From: Methyloprofundus sp.
Lineage (GTDB): Bacteria; Pseudomonadota; Gammaproteobacteria; Methylococcales; Methylomonadaceae
DNA length: 64,000 nt
Assembly: GCA_016592635.1 (NCBI GenBank)
Contig: AP023240.1
Location: 2,273,630-2,337,629, forward strand
Direction of reading: 5' to 3'
Positions 8,132 through 17,494 of the stretch are shown here, piece after piece (within the stretch, counting starts at the first letter, position 1; each line of letters begins with the position of its first letter). Below the pieces are notes generated by a model. It worked only from the letters and a program-made list of their open reading frames with translations. It was not told the origin of the DNA and made no database searches. A program made the translations under genes and the position numbers.

Positions 8132-9418
8132 GTGCAAGCAATACAGTCTCTACTAGAACAAGACCACCAGCACGTATGGCACCCATATAGTGCAATACAA
8201 GCCGATACTCCCATTTATCCAGTCAAATCGGCCCAGGGTGCAAAAATAACCCTGATGGATGGCACAGTCCTTATTGATGGGATGTCATCTTGGTGGAGTG
8301 CCATACATGGCTATAATCACCCGGTCTTAAATCAAGCGATAACGCAGCAACTACAGGATATGGCACACATCATGTTTGGTGGCTTAACTCACCAACCCGC
8401 CATAGACTTAGCAACGCAATTAATCGAGATCACGCCCGAGCCATTACAAACTGTTTTCTTTTCTGATTCAGGCTCTGTTGCTGTGGAAGTCGCCATGAAA
8501 ATGGCAATCCAATACTGGCATGCAAAACAGCAACCACAAAAACAAAAAATGCTGAGCATTCGTCACGGTTATCATGGTGACACGTTTGGTGCCATGTCTG
8601 TCAGTGATCCGGAAAATGGCATGCACAGCTTATTTAGTGCAATATTAGCACAGCAGCTATTTGCTGATTCTCCAAACTGCGGCTTTCAACAACCTTGCAC
8701 AGAAGCCGATATTGCCTCGCTTAAGCAACAGTTACAAGCAAACTATCAAGATATTGCTGCCATCATTTTAGAGCCTATTGTACAAGGTGCGGGAGGCATG
8801 CGTTTTTATGCAGCTGACTACCTAAAACAAGTGCGCGAACTATGTACTCAATTTGATGTACTCTTAATTTTAGATGAGATTGCAACCGGATTTGGCCGCA
8901 CAGGCACATTATTCGCCTGTGAGCACGCAAAAATAGCTCCAGACATACTTTGCCTAGGCAAAGCCTTAACGGGCGGCTATATGACCTTAGCAGCCACTTT
9001 AGCAACAACTGATCTCGCGCAAGTTATTAAACAAGGTGATCCTGGTTTATTTATGCACGGCCCCACTTTTATGGCCAACCCGCTGGCCTGTGCTACTGCG
9101 CTAGCGAGTTTAAAGCTATTACTGGAGTCACCTTGGCAAACAAGGGTAAAAAACATAGAGCAAACTTTATTAGCCGGATTAAGTCCTTGCCAACAATACA
9201 CCCATGTTAAAGAAGTGCGCGTACTAGGTGCAATTGGCGTTATTGAATTACACCAAGATTTTGATTTGAAAACTCTGCAACCTCAATTTGTGGCCGCAGG
9301 TGTTTGGGTGCGTCCCTTTAATAAACTGATCTACCTTATGCCCCCTTTTATTATCTCCACTAGCGAGCTGGATCAACTCATTAGTGCAGTTGTTAATGTT
9401 GTTGCTGATATGGAATAA
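8132..9418 (+). CDS. bioA: Adenosylmethionine-8-amino-7-oxononanoate aminotransferase
   Basis: A 428-aa PLP enzyme of biotin synthesis that uses S-adenosylmethionine to aminate 7-keto-8-aminopelargonate to 7,8-diaminopelargonate. Family marks: HVWHPYSAIQAD near the N-terminus, MSSWWSAIHGYNHP, the LDEIATGFGRTG cofactor region and the PLP lysine in LGKALTGGYM. Length is normal. The start is GTG at 8132. The rest of the biotin operon (bioB, F, D, C) is not in this window, so bioA stands alone, a common arrangement outside enterobacteria. Confidence 0.95.
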   Translation: MQAIQSLLEQDHQHVWHPYSAIQADTPIYPVKSAQGAKITLMDGTVLIDGMSSWWSAIHGYNHPVLNQAITQQLQDMAHIMFGGLTHQPAIDLATQLIEITPEPLQTVFFSDSGSVAVEVAMKMAIQYWHAKQQPQKQKMLSIRHGYHGDTFGAMSVSDPENGMHSLFSAILAQQLFADSPNCGFQQPCTEADIASLKQQLQANYQDIAAIILEPIVQGAGGMRFYAADYLKQVRELCTQFDVLLILDEIATGFGRTGTLFACEHAKIAPDILCLGKALTGGYMTLAATLATTDLAQVIKQGDPGLFMHGPTFMANPLACATALASLKLLLESPWQTRVKNIEQTLLAGLSPCQQYTHVKEVRVLGAIGVIELHQDFDLKTLQPQFVAAGVWVRPFNKLIYLMPPFIISTSELDQLISAVVNVVADME

Positions 9419-9497
9419 AAGGCCAAAGCAAAGTATTATTTGATTTCACTCCTGATACTGGCACACAGCATAACTCCTTGAGCATACCAATCTCCCC

Positions 9498-10028
9498 ATG
9501 CCTAAAATACTTAAAACTTGTCCCTATTTCATTATCCTACTGAGCTGCCTTACAACAAGCGTCATTGCAAAGCCTGCTCAAAAAAGCCGTGCCATTGCCA
9601 ATGCTTGGGAATTACCGTCCTTAATTCTCAATGACCTTACCGGTCAACAGTATAATTTATATGAATGGCATGGCAAAATCATTATGCTTAACTTTTGGGC
9701 AACGTGGTGCGGTCCCTGCCAAACCGAGATCCCCGATTTTATTAACTTTCAAAGACAATATGCTGATCAAGGTTTGCAAGTGATAGGTATCGGCTTAGAT
9801 GAAACACGTAAACTACGCAATTTTGTGCGCACTACAGGTATTAATTACCCTATACTGCAAGCCAATCCAGAATTGCAATATACCCTACTAAAACAATGGG
9901 GTAATCCATACGGAATATTACCTTTCACGGTAATAATTGGTCGAGATGGTCATTTTATTTTTATGCAGCAAGGAATTTTTAACAAACGAGCATTTGATAA
10001 TATTGTAAAGCCGCTATTAGATAAGTAA
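9498..10028 (+). CDS. TlpA-like periplasmic thiol:disulfide oxidoreductase
   Basis: A 176-aa protein with a signal peptide ending near TSVIA and one thioredoxin fold carrying the redox motif WCGPC in FWATWCGPCQTEIPDF, then the cis-Pro region GILPFTVII. This is the TlpA/ResA class, which reduces disulfides in the periplasm, often for cytochrome c or copper-site maturation. A cytochrome/oxidase operon lies 2.2 kb away on the other strand, but there is no direct linkage. The start is ATG 9498; no strong ribosome-binding site is visible. Confidence 0.9.
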   Translation: MPKILKTCPYFIILLSCLTTSVIAKPAQKSRAIANAWELPSLILNDLTGQQYNLYEWHGKIIMLNFWATWCGPCQTEIPDFINFQRQYADQGLQVIGIGLDETRKLRNFVRTTGINYPILQANPELQYTLLKQWGNPYGILPFTVIIGRDGHFIFMQQGIFNKRAFDNIVKPLLDK

Positions 10029-10174
10029 TTTAAATATTTACTGATAGACTTCCAGTTATAGCCAATAAAAAGGCTAGCAATTTCCTTAGTATTAAGGCAT
10101 GATTTATTCGTTTTTTAAACTATACTTCGTGCGGAGTATAAATTGGATTTTTATTACACTTGGAGAAAGTTATC

Positions 10175-10684
10175 ATGAAAAAAATAGTTTATTCTGTTGC
10201 TGTTGCGACATTGCTATCAGGCTGTTTTGGTGGATCTACAGCAGTACAAGAGCCTGCTACCAATGCAGTGGCTAGCACAAGCGATGCAGTTTCAAGCGCA
10301 TTAAGTGATCGTTTAGTGCAAGAATTAGGTGTTACTCCAGCACAAGCTTCAGGTGGTGCTGGCTCTTTATTTCAAGTGGCTCAAGCAGGCATGCAAGCAG
10401 ATGACTTCAGTAGTTTGACATCAGCAGTCCCTGAGGTAAATAACTTGATGGGTGCAGCACCAAAGAAAAGCGGCTGGTCACAAGTGGCTTCAGGTACTTC
10501 ATCTATCATCGGTGATGAAAGTGATACGCTAGGTCAAGCAGCTTCCTTAGCAGAAAGCTTCCAAAGCCTAGGTTTATCGTCAGACATGATAGGACAATTT
10601 ACACCTATCATTACTGATTACGTGAAAAAAGAAGCAGGCGGCCAAATATCTAAAGCATTACTGGGTTCTTTAGCTGGCTTATAA
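10175..10684 (+). CDS. DUF2780-type lipoprotein (VcgC/VcgE-like)
   Basis: A 169-aa predicted lipoprotein: the signal sequence runs to the lipobox LLSGC, then a low-complexity Ala/Ser stretch and a DUF2780-like domain (LVQELGVTPAQASGGAG, then a helical VPEVNNLM ... SLGLSSDMIGQF region). Function of this family is not known. I chose the ATG at 10175 because GGAGA lies about 8 bp upstream; the TTG at 10160 would spoil the signal peptide. It is a single gene closed by a strong hairpin shared with the convergent ppiC-type gene. Confidence 0.75.
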   Translation: MKKIVYSVAVATLLSGCFGGSTAVQEPATNAVASTSDAVSSALSDRLVQELGVTPAQASGGAGSLFQVAQAGMQADDFSSLTSAVPEVNNLMGAAPKKSGWSQVASGTSSIIGDESDTLGQAASLAESFQSLGLSSDMIGQFTPIITDYVKKEAGGQISKALLGSLAGL

Positions 10685-10698
10685 TTTAGCTCTATAAG

Positions 10699-10730
10699 TA
10701 GGCGTTATTAGTCTCTACTAATAACGCCTA
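10699..10730. terminator. Strong hairpin between convergent genes
   Basis: A perfect 13-bp stem (TAGGCGTTATTAG at 10699-10711 with its complement at 10718-10730) and a 6-base loop lie between the lipoprotein stop and the convergent foldase stop. There is no clear U-run on either side, but position and stem strength fit a bidirectional terminator. Confidence 0.6.
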
Positions 10731-10748
10731 GCCCAGTAATTGAATAAA

Positions 10749-12011
10749 TTACATTACTTTGTTGATCGCTTCATGATCACCAATTTTCCAGTGCAACGGG
10801 TGCTTAGCAATCACCTCCTGTAAATAAGCCGTCATTTTTTCAGCTAAAAATTTTTGCCTGACACGGTCTTTAATCGCTGCATAATCTTTACGCTCGGCAG
10901 GCTTACGGTTAACAATCACAACTATATGCCAGCCTTTATCGGTTTGAATCACTACACTTGGTTCATTATCTTGCAAATCTTTAAGCGCAGTCTCAATCTC
11001 TTGACTAGCACTACCCTCTTTTAACCAGCCCATATCACCAGAACGCTGTTTACCATAAGCATCAATACTGTGCTGCCCTGCCAAGGTAAATAAACTTTCA
11101 CCGGCCAAAATGCGTGTACGCATTTGCTCAGCTTCTTGTTTACTTGCCAACACAATTTGTCCTATTTGGCGACGCTCAGGAATATAAGCAATTTTGGGAT
11201 GTTTTTGGAAATAATCACGCAGCACGCTTTCATCACTGATCCATTGCTGTTCTTTCTCAGACAATAATAAGCGTGTCGCTAAATGATGGGCATAATCTTG
11301 TAGTTGCGCATCTATATTTTCACCTTGTGTCACAGCTGCCTGCGCCATTAAGGTTAGCTCCACCCATTCATTTACTTGTTCAATAATAAGCAACTGATCA
11401 AGCTCAGCCTGACTATTGTTAGGCACTAAATGACCGTATTGAATATTGATACCAATACCTGTTGCCAAAATCGTAGCAGTCGTCGGTTTGTTATCCAAAC
11501 GTTCAAAGTAGGTTTTTACATTAGCTTGCTGTTTTAATTGCTGAATATGCCCTAGCTTTAAATCATTGTAATGCTGCGCAACATAAGCAGAACGAGCTGC
11601 TATCAATGCATCACTATTTGTTGAAAATCGGGTACTGAGTTGCTGCTCCACATCTGCCGGAATCTGCATTTGTGCACGCAATGTCACCAAGTAGCGTTGT
11701 GCTAACAAAGCTGTTTTAAAATTACTCATTTCCTGTTGAAAAATGAGCTCTCGACTTTTACCTGTGCTTATCGCTTCTTGATATAGCGCTTCAGAACGTG
11801 CTATACGTAACAACATATCACCACGCAAATACGCCTGATCTTGTTCATCCATTGCAGGGAACTGAGTAGCAAAAGGCGCTGCTTGCATGGCGGCTTCGAG
11901 TTGTTGTTCGGTTACTTGCCCTGATTTACCGATGGTTACCAACACTTTATTTGCGAAAGAGCTACTTGCAAATAAGCTAGAAAATAAAACAAAAAAGAGT
12001 ATTTTTTTCAT
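10749..12011 (-). CDS. Periplasmic parvulin-type peptidyl-prolyl isomerase
   Basis: A 420-aa secreted protein with a signal peptide ending at FASSSFA, a SurA/PpiC-like helical chaperone region (~25-260) and a parvulin domain (~265-365). Domain marks: IGQIVLASKQEAEQMRTRI, SGDMGWLKEGS and the closing TDKGWHIVVIVNRKPAE. It probably assists folding of exported proteins by cis-trans prolyl isomerisation. It is larger than a bare PpiC. It lies downstream of the cytochrome operon on the same strand but beyond a REP palindrome, so co-transcription is doubtful. Confidence 0.85.
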   Translation of the reverse strand: MKKILFFVLFSSLFASSSFANKVLVTIGKSGQVTEQQLEAAMQAAPFATQFPAMDEQDQAYLRGDMLLRIARSEALYQEAISTGKSRELIFQQEMSNFKTALLAQRYLVTLRAQMQIPADVEQQLSTRFSTNSDALIAARSAYVAQHYNDLKLGHIQQLKQQANVKTYFERLDNKPTTATILATGIGINIQYGHLVPNNSQAELDQLLIIEQVNEWVELTLMAQAAVTQGENIDAQLQDYAHHLATRLLLSEKEQQWISDESVLRDYFQKHPKIAYIPERRQIGQIVLASKQEAEQMRTRILAGESLFTLAGQHSIDAYGKQRSGDMGWLKEGSASQEIETALKDLQDNEPSVVIQTDKGWHIVVIVNRKPAERKDYAAIKDRVRQKFLAEKMTAYLQEVIAKHPLHWKIGDHEAINKVM

Positions 12012-12096
12012 GAATTTAGTCTTTGAAGTTGATCGTTCTCATACCCTGTATCACTGCATTAAATTAGCAGTATATTAATAATTAGTTAGTGATACT

Positions 12097-12214
12097 GTAG
12101 GCTGGGTTAGCTTATCTAGCGTAGCGCAGATAACGTAACCCAGCATTTCAGAAACGCCCTAAGATGCTGGGTTACGTTTTTATTGCTACGCAAGAAAAAG
12201 CTAACCCAGCCTAC
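12097..12214. repeat. Two REP-like units in inverted orientation (BIME-like)
   Basis: Two imperfect palindromes face each other at 12097-12144 and 12166-12214. Both begin at their outer end with GTAGGCTGGGTTAGC, the GTAG head typical of REP elements spread by RAYT transposases. The inner core (AGCTTATC ... AGCGCAGATAACGT) also occurs in the units at 43328 and 61397 with a different outer arm. No RAYT gene is in the window. Confidence 0.75.
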
Positions 12215-12245
12215 AGAGTATGGAAACGATTAGAACAATAGGCAC

Positions 12246-14681
12246 TTACTTTTTATTCCTGCCCCCTAAATCAGGCGCATTGGAATGTATCCAACTAATC
12301 GCCGCATCCAGATTATCCTTAATTTTCTCACCTTCCCACGTTAAGGCTTCGGCAAGAACTGGTACACCAGACTTATTAACCTCATGACATGAAGCACACA
12401 ATAATGGCCCATGACTACCGTCAGGGTTATATTGCGCAGCTTGCTTATAAGTCGTAGGATCAACCGTTGGTGTCACAGGGTATAACCCATGAATTGACTC
12501 ATGACAGGCCTGACAAGTTAAACCAGCATGACCTTTCGAGTAACGCATGACACTGTATTTACCAGGTTGGTTAATAGGAAATGCAGCACCACCTTGGCCT
12601 TCAACAAATGGCGGTGCATGACAATCTGCACAATGCGGTACGCCAGGTGATAACCAATAATCACGGCCATGACTTGCAGCATCATAAGGTACGGCAGCGA
12701 TACCCGTCGCTTCTTTGGGTAATTGTAAAGATGCTAAAGTAGCTGATGGATTCGCTGATAATAATGCAACATTAATATCACCATCTTCATCCTTAGTCAC
12801 TAAAGGCGCACCATCTTTCATGGCAATAACACCAATATCCGGCACCATTCTGTCTTTAGCCCAAGTCAGTAAAATACCTGATTTTCCAGGGGTATCATGA
12901 CCATTTTTATCTAAGACAACTTTTGGATCTAGGTATTTTTCTTCCAGTGTTTTACGACTGACACCAATTTCTTTTGCTATTTGGTTTAATGATTGATTAC
13001 GAATGGTTTTACCAGTCTGTTTAAAAGCATTGTCCAAATCATCGCGTTGATAAAGCTCGCGTGATAATTGGTTATGACAGTTGGTACACCACATACCTTT
13101 ACCGCCTTGACCATTACCAATTTTAGAAACATTTGTTTGCATCCAAGTACCAATTGCATTCAAATGCTCTGGCGTACCCACGCCGTCTTTATCTTTGTTC
13201 GGATTGGAATGTACATCACGTCCAGCAAAACAGCCACCTTTGGTATCACGATTATCTGACTTAGCATAAAAGTTTTTGCCATTAGGTGTGATGGGGTAAC
13301 CTTCCATACCACCGTCTTGTCTGTGTGCTGGGTGACAACCTGCACAGGTACCAGTACGACCATCTGCATCAGGCATTGGACGAATAGTTTGGTGCACCCG
13401 ATGCAAGGCTTCTGATAATGCCATAATCGGCGTATCCCAAGATTCACGTTTTTTACCATCAGATAATACTTGTGCAATCCCTTTTGATTCAAGAACACCA
13501 ATCACATTATCCGCATGACATTGCTGACATAAAACTGGATCACTACCTAGACGGTTTTGGGTAGAGCGACTGCTTGGATCATATTTAGCAAGAAACTGGG
13601 TACCATGCCGGGCATCATGAATCTGTAGAATAGAAATCGAAGTTGCTTTCAAATCCGCCATATATTTGGTTGCTCCTAAACCTAGCCAAAACGATTTTTC
13701 CTGTTTATATAAAGAAAAAGTTCTGCCATTGGCATTATCATTGGCATGACAATTAGAACAGTTTGGTACATCAATCGGATTAGTCCCGATAAATTTAACT
13801 GGCTTACCCGTATGACTATCAATAATAGGTTTGCCACTTTTAGCATCAACCAAACCGACCCATGCTTCTTGATACGGACGAATATCACTTTCCACAATCT
13901 CTAATGGGCTTTTCTTCATTAGCTCATCATAAAATGGAGTTAATGGTAAGCCTAATGCATCCCAGATACCTGGGTTAGTTAACACAATCGGCACATTATC
14001 TAACACAGGTGATTTAGTATAAACCACCGTGCCAGTATCGCCCGTGTAATGCAAATGCCCATTTTTTAATGGCATACCCGAAGGCCCTGCATCACGCGGA
14101 ATCGGCAACTCTAAACCAATACGCAGTTTTTCACTGTCTTTACTGGTTTTTTTCGGATTACTGCCTTTTAAGTCTTTATAAATATATAAATGGGTAAAAT
14201 ACGCATTACCAACATTTTCATTTTTACTGTACTTACCATCCTTATTGACATCATAAGGAATATTCCAGTAAGCCAGCTTAGTGCCTTCCGAAAAGGTATT
14301 ATCCACATGCCCGTATTCCAGTTTCATGCGTTTCTTACCGTCTAACAACACGGTAGGATCTTTCGGGTCAGCTTTTAGCAATTGCGGAAAAGAATACGGC
14401 CCAGTTGCCGTTTTAACCACCTGACTCTGAATGGAGTTATACGGTGGCAAAATACAACAATAGGAAAAATCAAAGCCCGTACAATGCATCCCTAATTCAT
14501 AATTAATGGTGATGTTGTAATCATTTTTTGGCTTTTGCTTATCATTGCTCACATCATTATTGGCAATGGGGCTATTGCGCGTCAAAGTGGCTGCTTTAGT
14601 ATCAGCATACGGCACATACTTAGCAAACACTGGCGTTATCAATAAGCTACTCAGTAATACAGGTGTTATTATTTTTTTCAT
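12246..14681 (-). CDS. Periplasmic heptahaem c-type cytochrome
   Basis: An 811-aa exported protein (signal peptide ends at TPVFA) with seven CxxCH haem motifs, their first Cys at residues ~308, 385, 446, 532, 684, 723 and 762. The first 300 residues have no haem and carry a conserved-looking block YELGMHCTGFDFSYCC that may bind a metal or partner. It probably stores or passes electrons in the periplasm. It is the last gene of the oxidase operon, 4 bp after the dihaem cytochrome stop, which suggests it donates electrons to that oxidase or oxidises a substrate for it. The substrate is unknown; a catalytic role cannot be excluded. Confidence 0.88.
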   Translation of the reverse strand: MKKIITPVLLSSLLITPVFAKYVPYADTKAATLTRNSPIANNDVSNDKQKPKNDYNITINYELGMHCTGFDFSYCCILPPYNSIQSQVVKTATGPYSFPQLLKADPKDPTVLLDGKKRMKLEYGHVDNTFSEGTKLAYWNIPYDVNKDGKYSKNENVGNAYFTHLYIYKDLKGSNPKKTSKDSEKLRIGLELPIPRDAGPSGMPLKNGHLHYTGDTGTVVYTKSPVLDNVPIVLTNPGIWDALGLPLTPFYDELMKKSPLEIVESDIRPYQEAWVGLVDAKSGKPIIDSHTGKPVKFIGTNPIDVPNCSNCHANDNANGRTFSLYKQEKSFWLGLGATKYMADLKATSISILQIHDARHGTQFLAKYDPSSRSTQNRLGSDPVLCQQCHADNVIGVLESKGIAQVLSDGKKRESWDTPIMALSEALHRVHQTIRPMPDADGRTGTCAGCHPAHRQDGGMEGYPITPNGKNFYAKSDNRDTKGGCFAGRDVHSNPNKDKDGVGTPEHLNAIGTWMQTNVSKIGNGQGGKGMWCTNCHNQLSRELYQRDDLDNAFKQTGKTIRNQSLNQIAKEIGVSRKTLEEKYLDPKVVLDKNGHDTPGKSGILLTWAKDRMVPDIGVIAMKDGAPLVTKDEDGDINVALLSANPSATLASLQLPKEATGIAAVPYDAASHGRDYWLSPGVPHCADCHAPPFVEGQGGAAFPINQPGKYSVMRYSKGHAGLTCQACHESIHGLYPVTPTVDPTTYKQAAQYNPDGSHGPLLCASCHEVNKSGVPVLAEALTWEGEKIKDNLDAAISWIHSNAPDLGGRNKK

Positions 14682-14685
14682 ATTG

Positions 14686-15333
14686 CTACCTTTTTAATTG
14701 ATAATAATACTGCGCCAATTGCTCAATTTCTTCATCACTTAGTTGTTCAGAAATCAAACGCATACGACTGTAAACATCATTATGACGCACGCCAGACTTA
14801 TACTCTTTAAAGGTATTGGCAAAATATTCAGGCTGTTGCCCTGCTAAAGCAGGTATATCTTGTCTCTCCCCCATACCGTCACTACCATGACAGGTAAAGC
14901 AAGGTGGAATGATTTTTTTACCATTACCTTTTTCAACCAAAACTTCAGCTTTATCCAAGTTCTGCTTTTTACCTTTATATTCAGGTGCTGTCAGCGAAGC
15001 AAACCAGACCGCTAAATCAGCAGAATCTTGCTCACTTAAACCAGCAGCAACTGAATTCATTAGAGCATTAGAACGCTTATCATCCGCATAATCACGTAAC
15101 TGTTTATAAGTATAAGTTGCCAATTGTCCTGCAAGTGATGGAAAGTTAGCTATTTGACTAACCCCTTGTTCACCATGACAACCAGCACAAGAGCCAGCGA
15201 GCTCTTTACCTTTATCTAAATCAGCATTTTTAACAAACCGTAATTTTTCAGGTGTCCAAGCGATATTTGAGGCGGGCTCTGCAGCGGCGGTAATCGGCAG
15301 CAGTAATACCCATAAAGCGAGTAATTGTTTCAT
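14686..15333 (-). CDS. Dihaem cytochrome c (c4-like)
   Basis: A 215-aa periplasmic cytochrome: signal peptide ending at PITAAA, then two class I cytochrome c domains with haem motifs CAGCH (C49-H53) and CFTCH (C145-H149). Methionines follow in each half in the usual axial-ligand zones. It is the size and layout of cytochrome c4, a common electron donor to terminal oxidases. I chose ATG 15333, with GGGGA about 8 bp upstream; it starts 2 bp after the oxidase subunit I stop, so translation is coupled. Probably carries electrons from the heptahaem protein or another donor to the CuA site (inference). Confidence 0.9.
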   Translation of the reverse strand: MKQLLALWVLLLPITAAAEPASNIAWTPEKLRFVKNADLDKGKELAGSCAGCHGEQGVSQIANFPSLAGQLATYTYKQLRDYADDKRSNALMNSVAAGLSEQDSADLAVWFASLTAPEYKGKKQNLDKAEVLVEKGNGKKIIPPCFTCHGSDGMGERQDIPALAGQQPEYFANTFKEYKSGVRHNDVYSRMRLISEQLSDEEIEQLAQYYYQLKR

Positions 15334-15335
15334 AT

Positions 15336-16961
15336 TTAAAATCCCCATGCGCTTGAGTCGTAAGTGTCTAAAAAGAAGAATTGTAATATTGGAATACCAA
15401 AACTAATCAGCATCAATACCCCGATGACTTTATTCCAAATTTTTATATCATTCAGGTATTCAGGCAATGTGCCCACAGCGTGTAGCGGCTCCGCATATTC
15501 AACTTCACCTGTAAAGACTTCAGTCGTGCTAGAAAATTGTGTTTTGAATAATAGATAAACAAAAAGACAGGCCGAACCCAACAATACCAAGCCACCAAAA
15601 ATCATTAGTAATTCATACGGCTCCCAAGAAAGCGTTAGCAAATTATTATAAACAACACTAGAAATACGACGTGGTTGACCCAGCAACCCCAAGACATGCC
15701 AAGGCGTGGTCATAATACTCATACCGATAAACCAAGTCCAAAGCTGTACTAATGCCAAGTTATTTGAATACAAAGGCTTTTTAGTTAAAATTGGCCATAG
15801 GTAATAAGCAATAGAAAAATACATGATCACGGTAGTACCCGCAAAGATCAAATGAAAATGTCCCGGCACCCATGCAGTATTATGGATCATGGCATTCATT
15901 GCGTAACTAGCATTGACTAGGCCACCAAAACCACCAAAAATTAGCATTAACAACGACAAAATGACGGAGAGCACCATGGTATTGGTCCATGGTAAACTGC
16001 CAATCCAGCCAAATAAACCTTTACCACCACGCAAACGCCCCGCTATTTCCAGCGATGCAATCACGGTAAAACCCGTTAAGAAAGTCGGTAAAGCAACTAC
16101 AAAGGTACCGATACCATGTAGCATTTTCCAACCTGCTGCTTGTTGCGGATCCATATATAAATGGTGAAAACCAATGGGCAAACTAAAGACCACTAAAACA
16201 ATAAAAGCCGCCCTAGCCGCTTCATCACTAAACAAAAAAGCACCTGCTTGTTTAGGCACAAAAACATAAAATGCGATATAAGCAGGAATCAACCAGAAAT
16301 AGACGATCGGATGTAAAGTCCATGCAAATAAGGTACGTGCTAGTCCAGGGTCAATAGTATCTGTCCAACCTAAAGACCACGGTACGATCAGAAACAAGGA
16401 TTCTAAAGCAACCCCAGCACTAGTCCACAACCATAATAAAGCATTCATAGTAGTTGCAAACATAGCTAAGGGCACTGCTTCACCCGGATTGGCTTTTTTC
16501 CATTGCAGAAACATCACGATCATGATGCCGCACCAAACCCAAGAACCGACAATCAGTAAGGTAGCCCCTAAATAAAATAAATAATGCGCCTGTGCTGGTG
16601 GATAAAAAGTGTACATCACTGAGGCCAGTCCCAATAATAATGGAATAGCCGCCAATATCGTACCGAATAGAGCAAGACAAAACCCGCTCCAAGCTAAAGG
16701 TCTATTCCACACAGGCACCTTTAATGAAGTGCTAGCTGTATAGTAACCAAAACCCATAATAAAAAAGGTCGTTAATACATAAGCCATTAGCACCCCGTGG
16801 GTACTGACAGAAGCAAAATAAACAGTCGGTGAATCTAGTGCTGAGATCAAACCGCTACGTTCGAGAACTTGATACTCACCCATAAAGCAAGCCAGTATAA
16901 AAGCAATAAACGCCACATACATATGGCTCAATGCCAATCTTCTTTCTACTATATCATTCAT
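15336..16961 (-). CDS. Haem-copper oxidase subunit I, B-type (b(o/a)3)
   Basis: A 541-aa integral membrane protein with about 13 helices. Haem and copper ligands are visible: H55 (STHGVLM, low-spin haem), H217 and Y221 (HPIVY, CuB and the cross-linked Tyr), H266/H267 (FHH, CuB), and H368 with H370 (PGHFH, the two haem irons). This is the ba3/B-family pattern rather than the aa3 type. It reduces oxygen to water and pumps protons in the cytoplasmic membrane. The ATG at 16961 shares one base with the TAA stop of subunit II (TAATG), with AGGAG 10 bp upstream; a longer frame to 17003 is open but would overlap. B-type oxidases often have high oxygen affinity (family knowledge). Confidence 0.94.
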   Translation of the reverse strand: MNDIVERRLALSHMYVAFIAFILACFMGEYQVLERSGLISALDSPTVYFASVSTHGVLMAYVLTTFFIMGFGYYTASTSLKVPVWNRPLAWSGFCLALFGTILAAIPLLLGLASVMYTFYPPAQAHYLFYLGATLLIVGSWVWCGIMIVMFLQWKKANPGEAVPLAMFATTMNALLWLWTSAGVALESLFLIVPWSLGWTDTIDPGLARTLFAWTLHPIVYFWLIPAYIAFYVFVPKQAGAFLFSDEAARAAFIVLVVFSLPIGFHHLYMDPQQAAGWKMLHGIGTFVVALPTFLTGFTVIASLEIAGRLRGGKGLFGWIGSLPWTNTMVLSVILSLLMLIFGGFGGLVNASYAMNAMIHNTAWVPGHFHLIFAGTTVIMYFSIAYYLWPILTKKPLYSNNLALVQLWTWFIGMSIMTTPWHVLGLLGQPRRISSVVYNNLLTLSWEPYELLMIFGGLVLLGSACLFVYLLFKTQFSSTTEVFTGEVEYAEPLHAVGTLPEYLNDIKIWNKVIGVLMLISFGIPILQFFFLDTYDSSAWGF

Positions 16962-17485
16962 TATTCTGCTGCTCCTGTAGAAGATGTTTGCGGTGCAAGC
17001 CATTGGTCTTTTTCAACCACGTCTATTTTGCTCCACATATGATCATGCCCTAGCCCACAATACTCATTACACAAAACTGGGTAATCTCCTGGCTTAGGAA
17101 AAGAGGATTCCACTTCTGCAACAAAGCCTGGCACAATCATAGTACTCATATTGGTCATAGGGATATGTACCCCGTGCAATACATCAATACTTACCCAACG
17201 AAAAGTAATTTTGGTATCAGCGGGAACAGTGACTTTTTTAGGGAAGAATGAATAACGCCCTGCAACCATGCGTACAAAAATATTGCCGTCGGCATCAACT
17301 TGTACGCCTAGGTTATCTTCAGCAAACTCTTCACTTAAATGCAAAGTTGCTGAATTAATGGTCTCGACATTACTCGGTGCATTCACACTGTGAAAGAGTG
17401 CATCAATCATGATGATGCCAACAAAAAGGGCACAAATACCTAAAGATATTTGCGCCCATTTTTTTTCTAATGGATCAATATGCAT
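16961..17485 (-). CDS. Cytochrome c oxidase subunit II with CuA site
   Basis: A 174-aa protein with one N-terminal membrane helix (~12-33) and a periplasmic cupredoxin domain. CuA ligands are intact: H104 in VLHGVHIP, then C139, E141, C143, H147 and M150 in CNEYCGLGHDHM. It accepts electrons from cytochrome c and passes them to subunit I. Having a single helix fits B-type oxidases, which have a short subunit II. AGAGGTGA lies 3 bp before the ATG. It follows a 50-aa membrane subunit by 9 bp and overlaps subunit I by one base. Confidence 0.95.
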   Translation of the reverse strand: MHIDPLEKKWAQISLGICALFVGIIMIDALFHSVNAPSNVETINSATLHLSEEFAEDNLGVQVDADGNIFVRMVAGRYSFFPKKVTVPADTKITFRWVSIDVLHGVHIPMTNMSTMIVPGFVAEVESSFPKPGDYPVLCNEYCGLGHDHMWSKIDVVEKDQWLAPQTSSTGAAE

Positions 17486-17494
17486 TGTTCACCT

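Noticed and set aside
13160..13501. A 113-aa same-strand frame inside the heptahaem cytochrome gene
   Set aside because: It lies fully within the cytochrome gene in another frame and has no start signal or domain.
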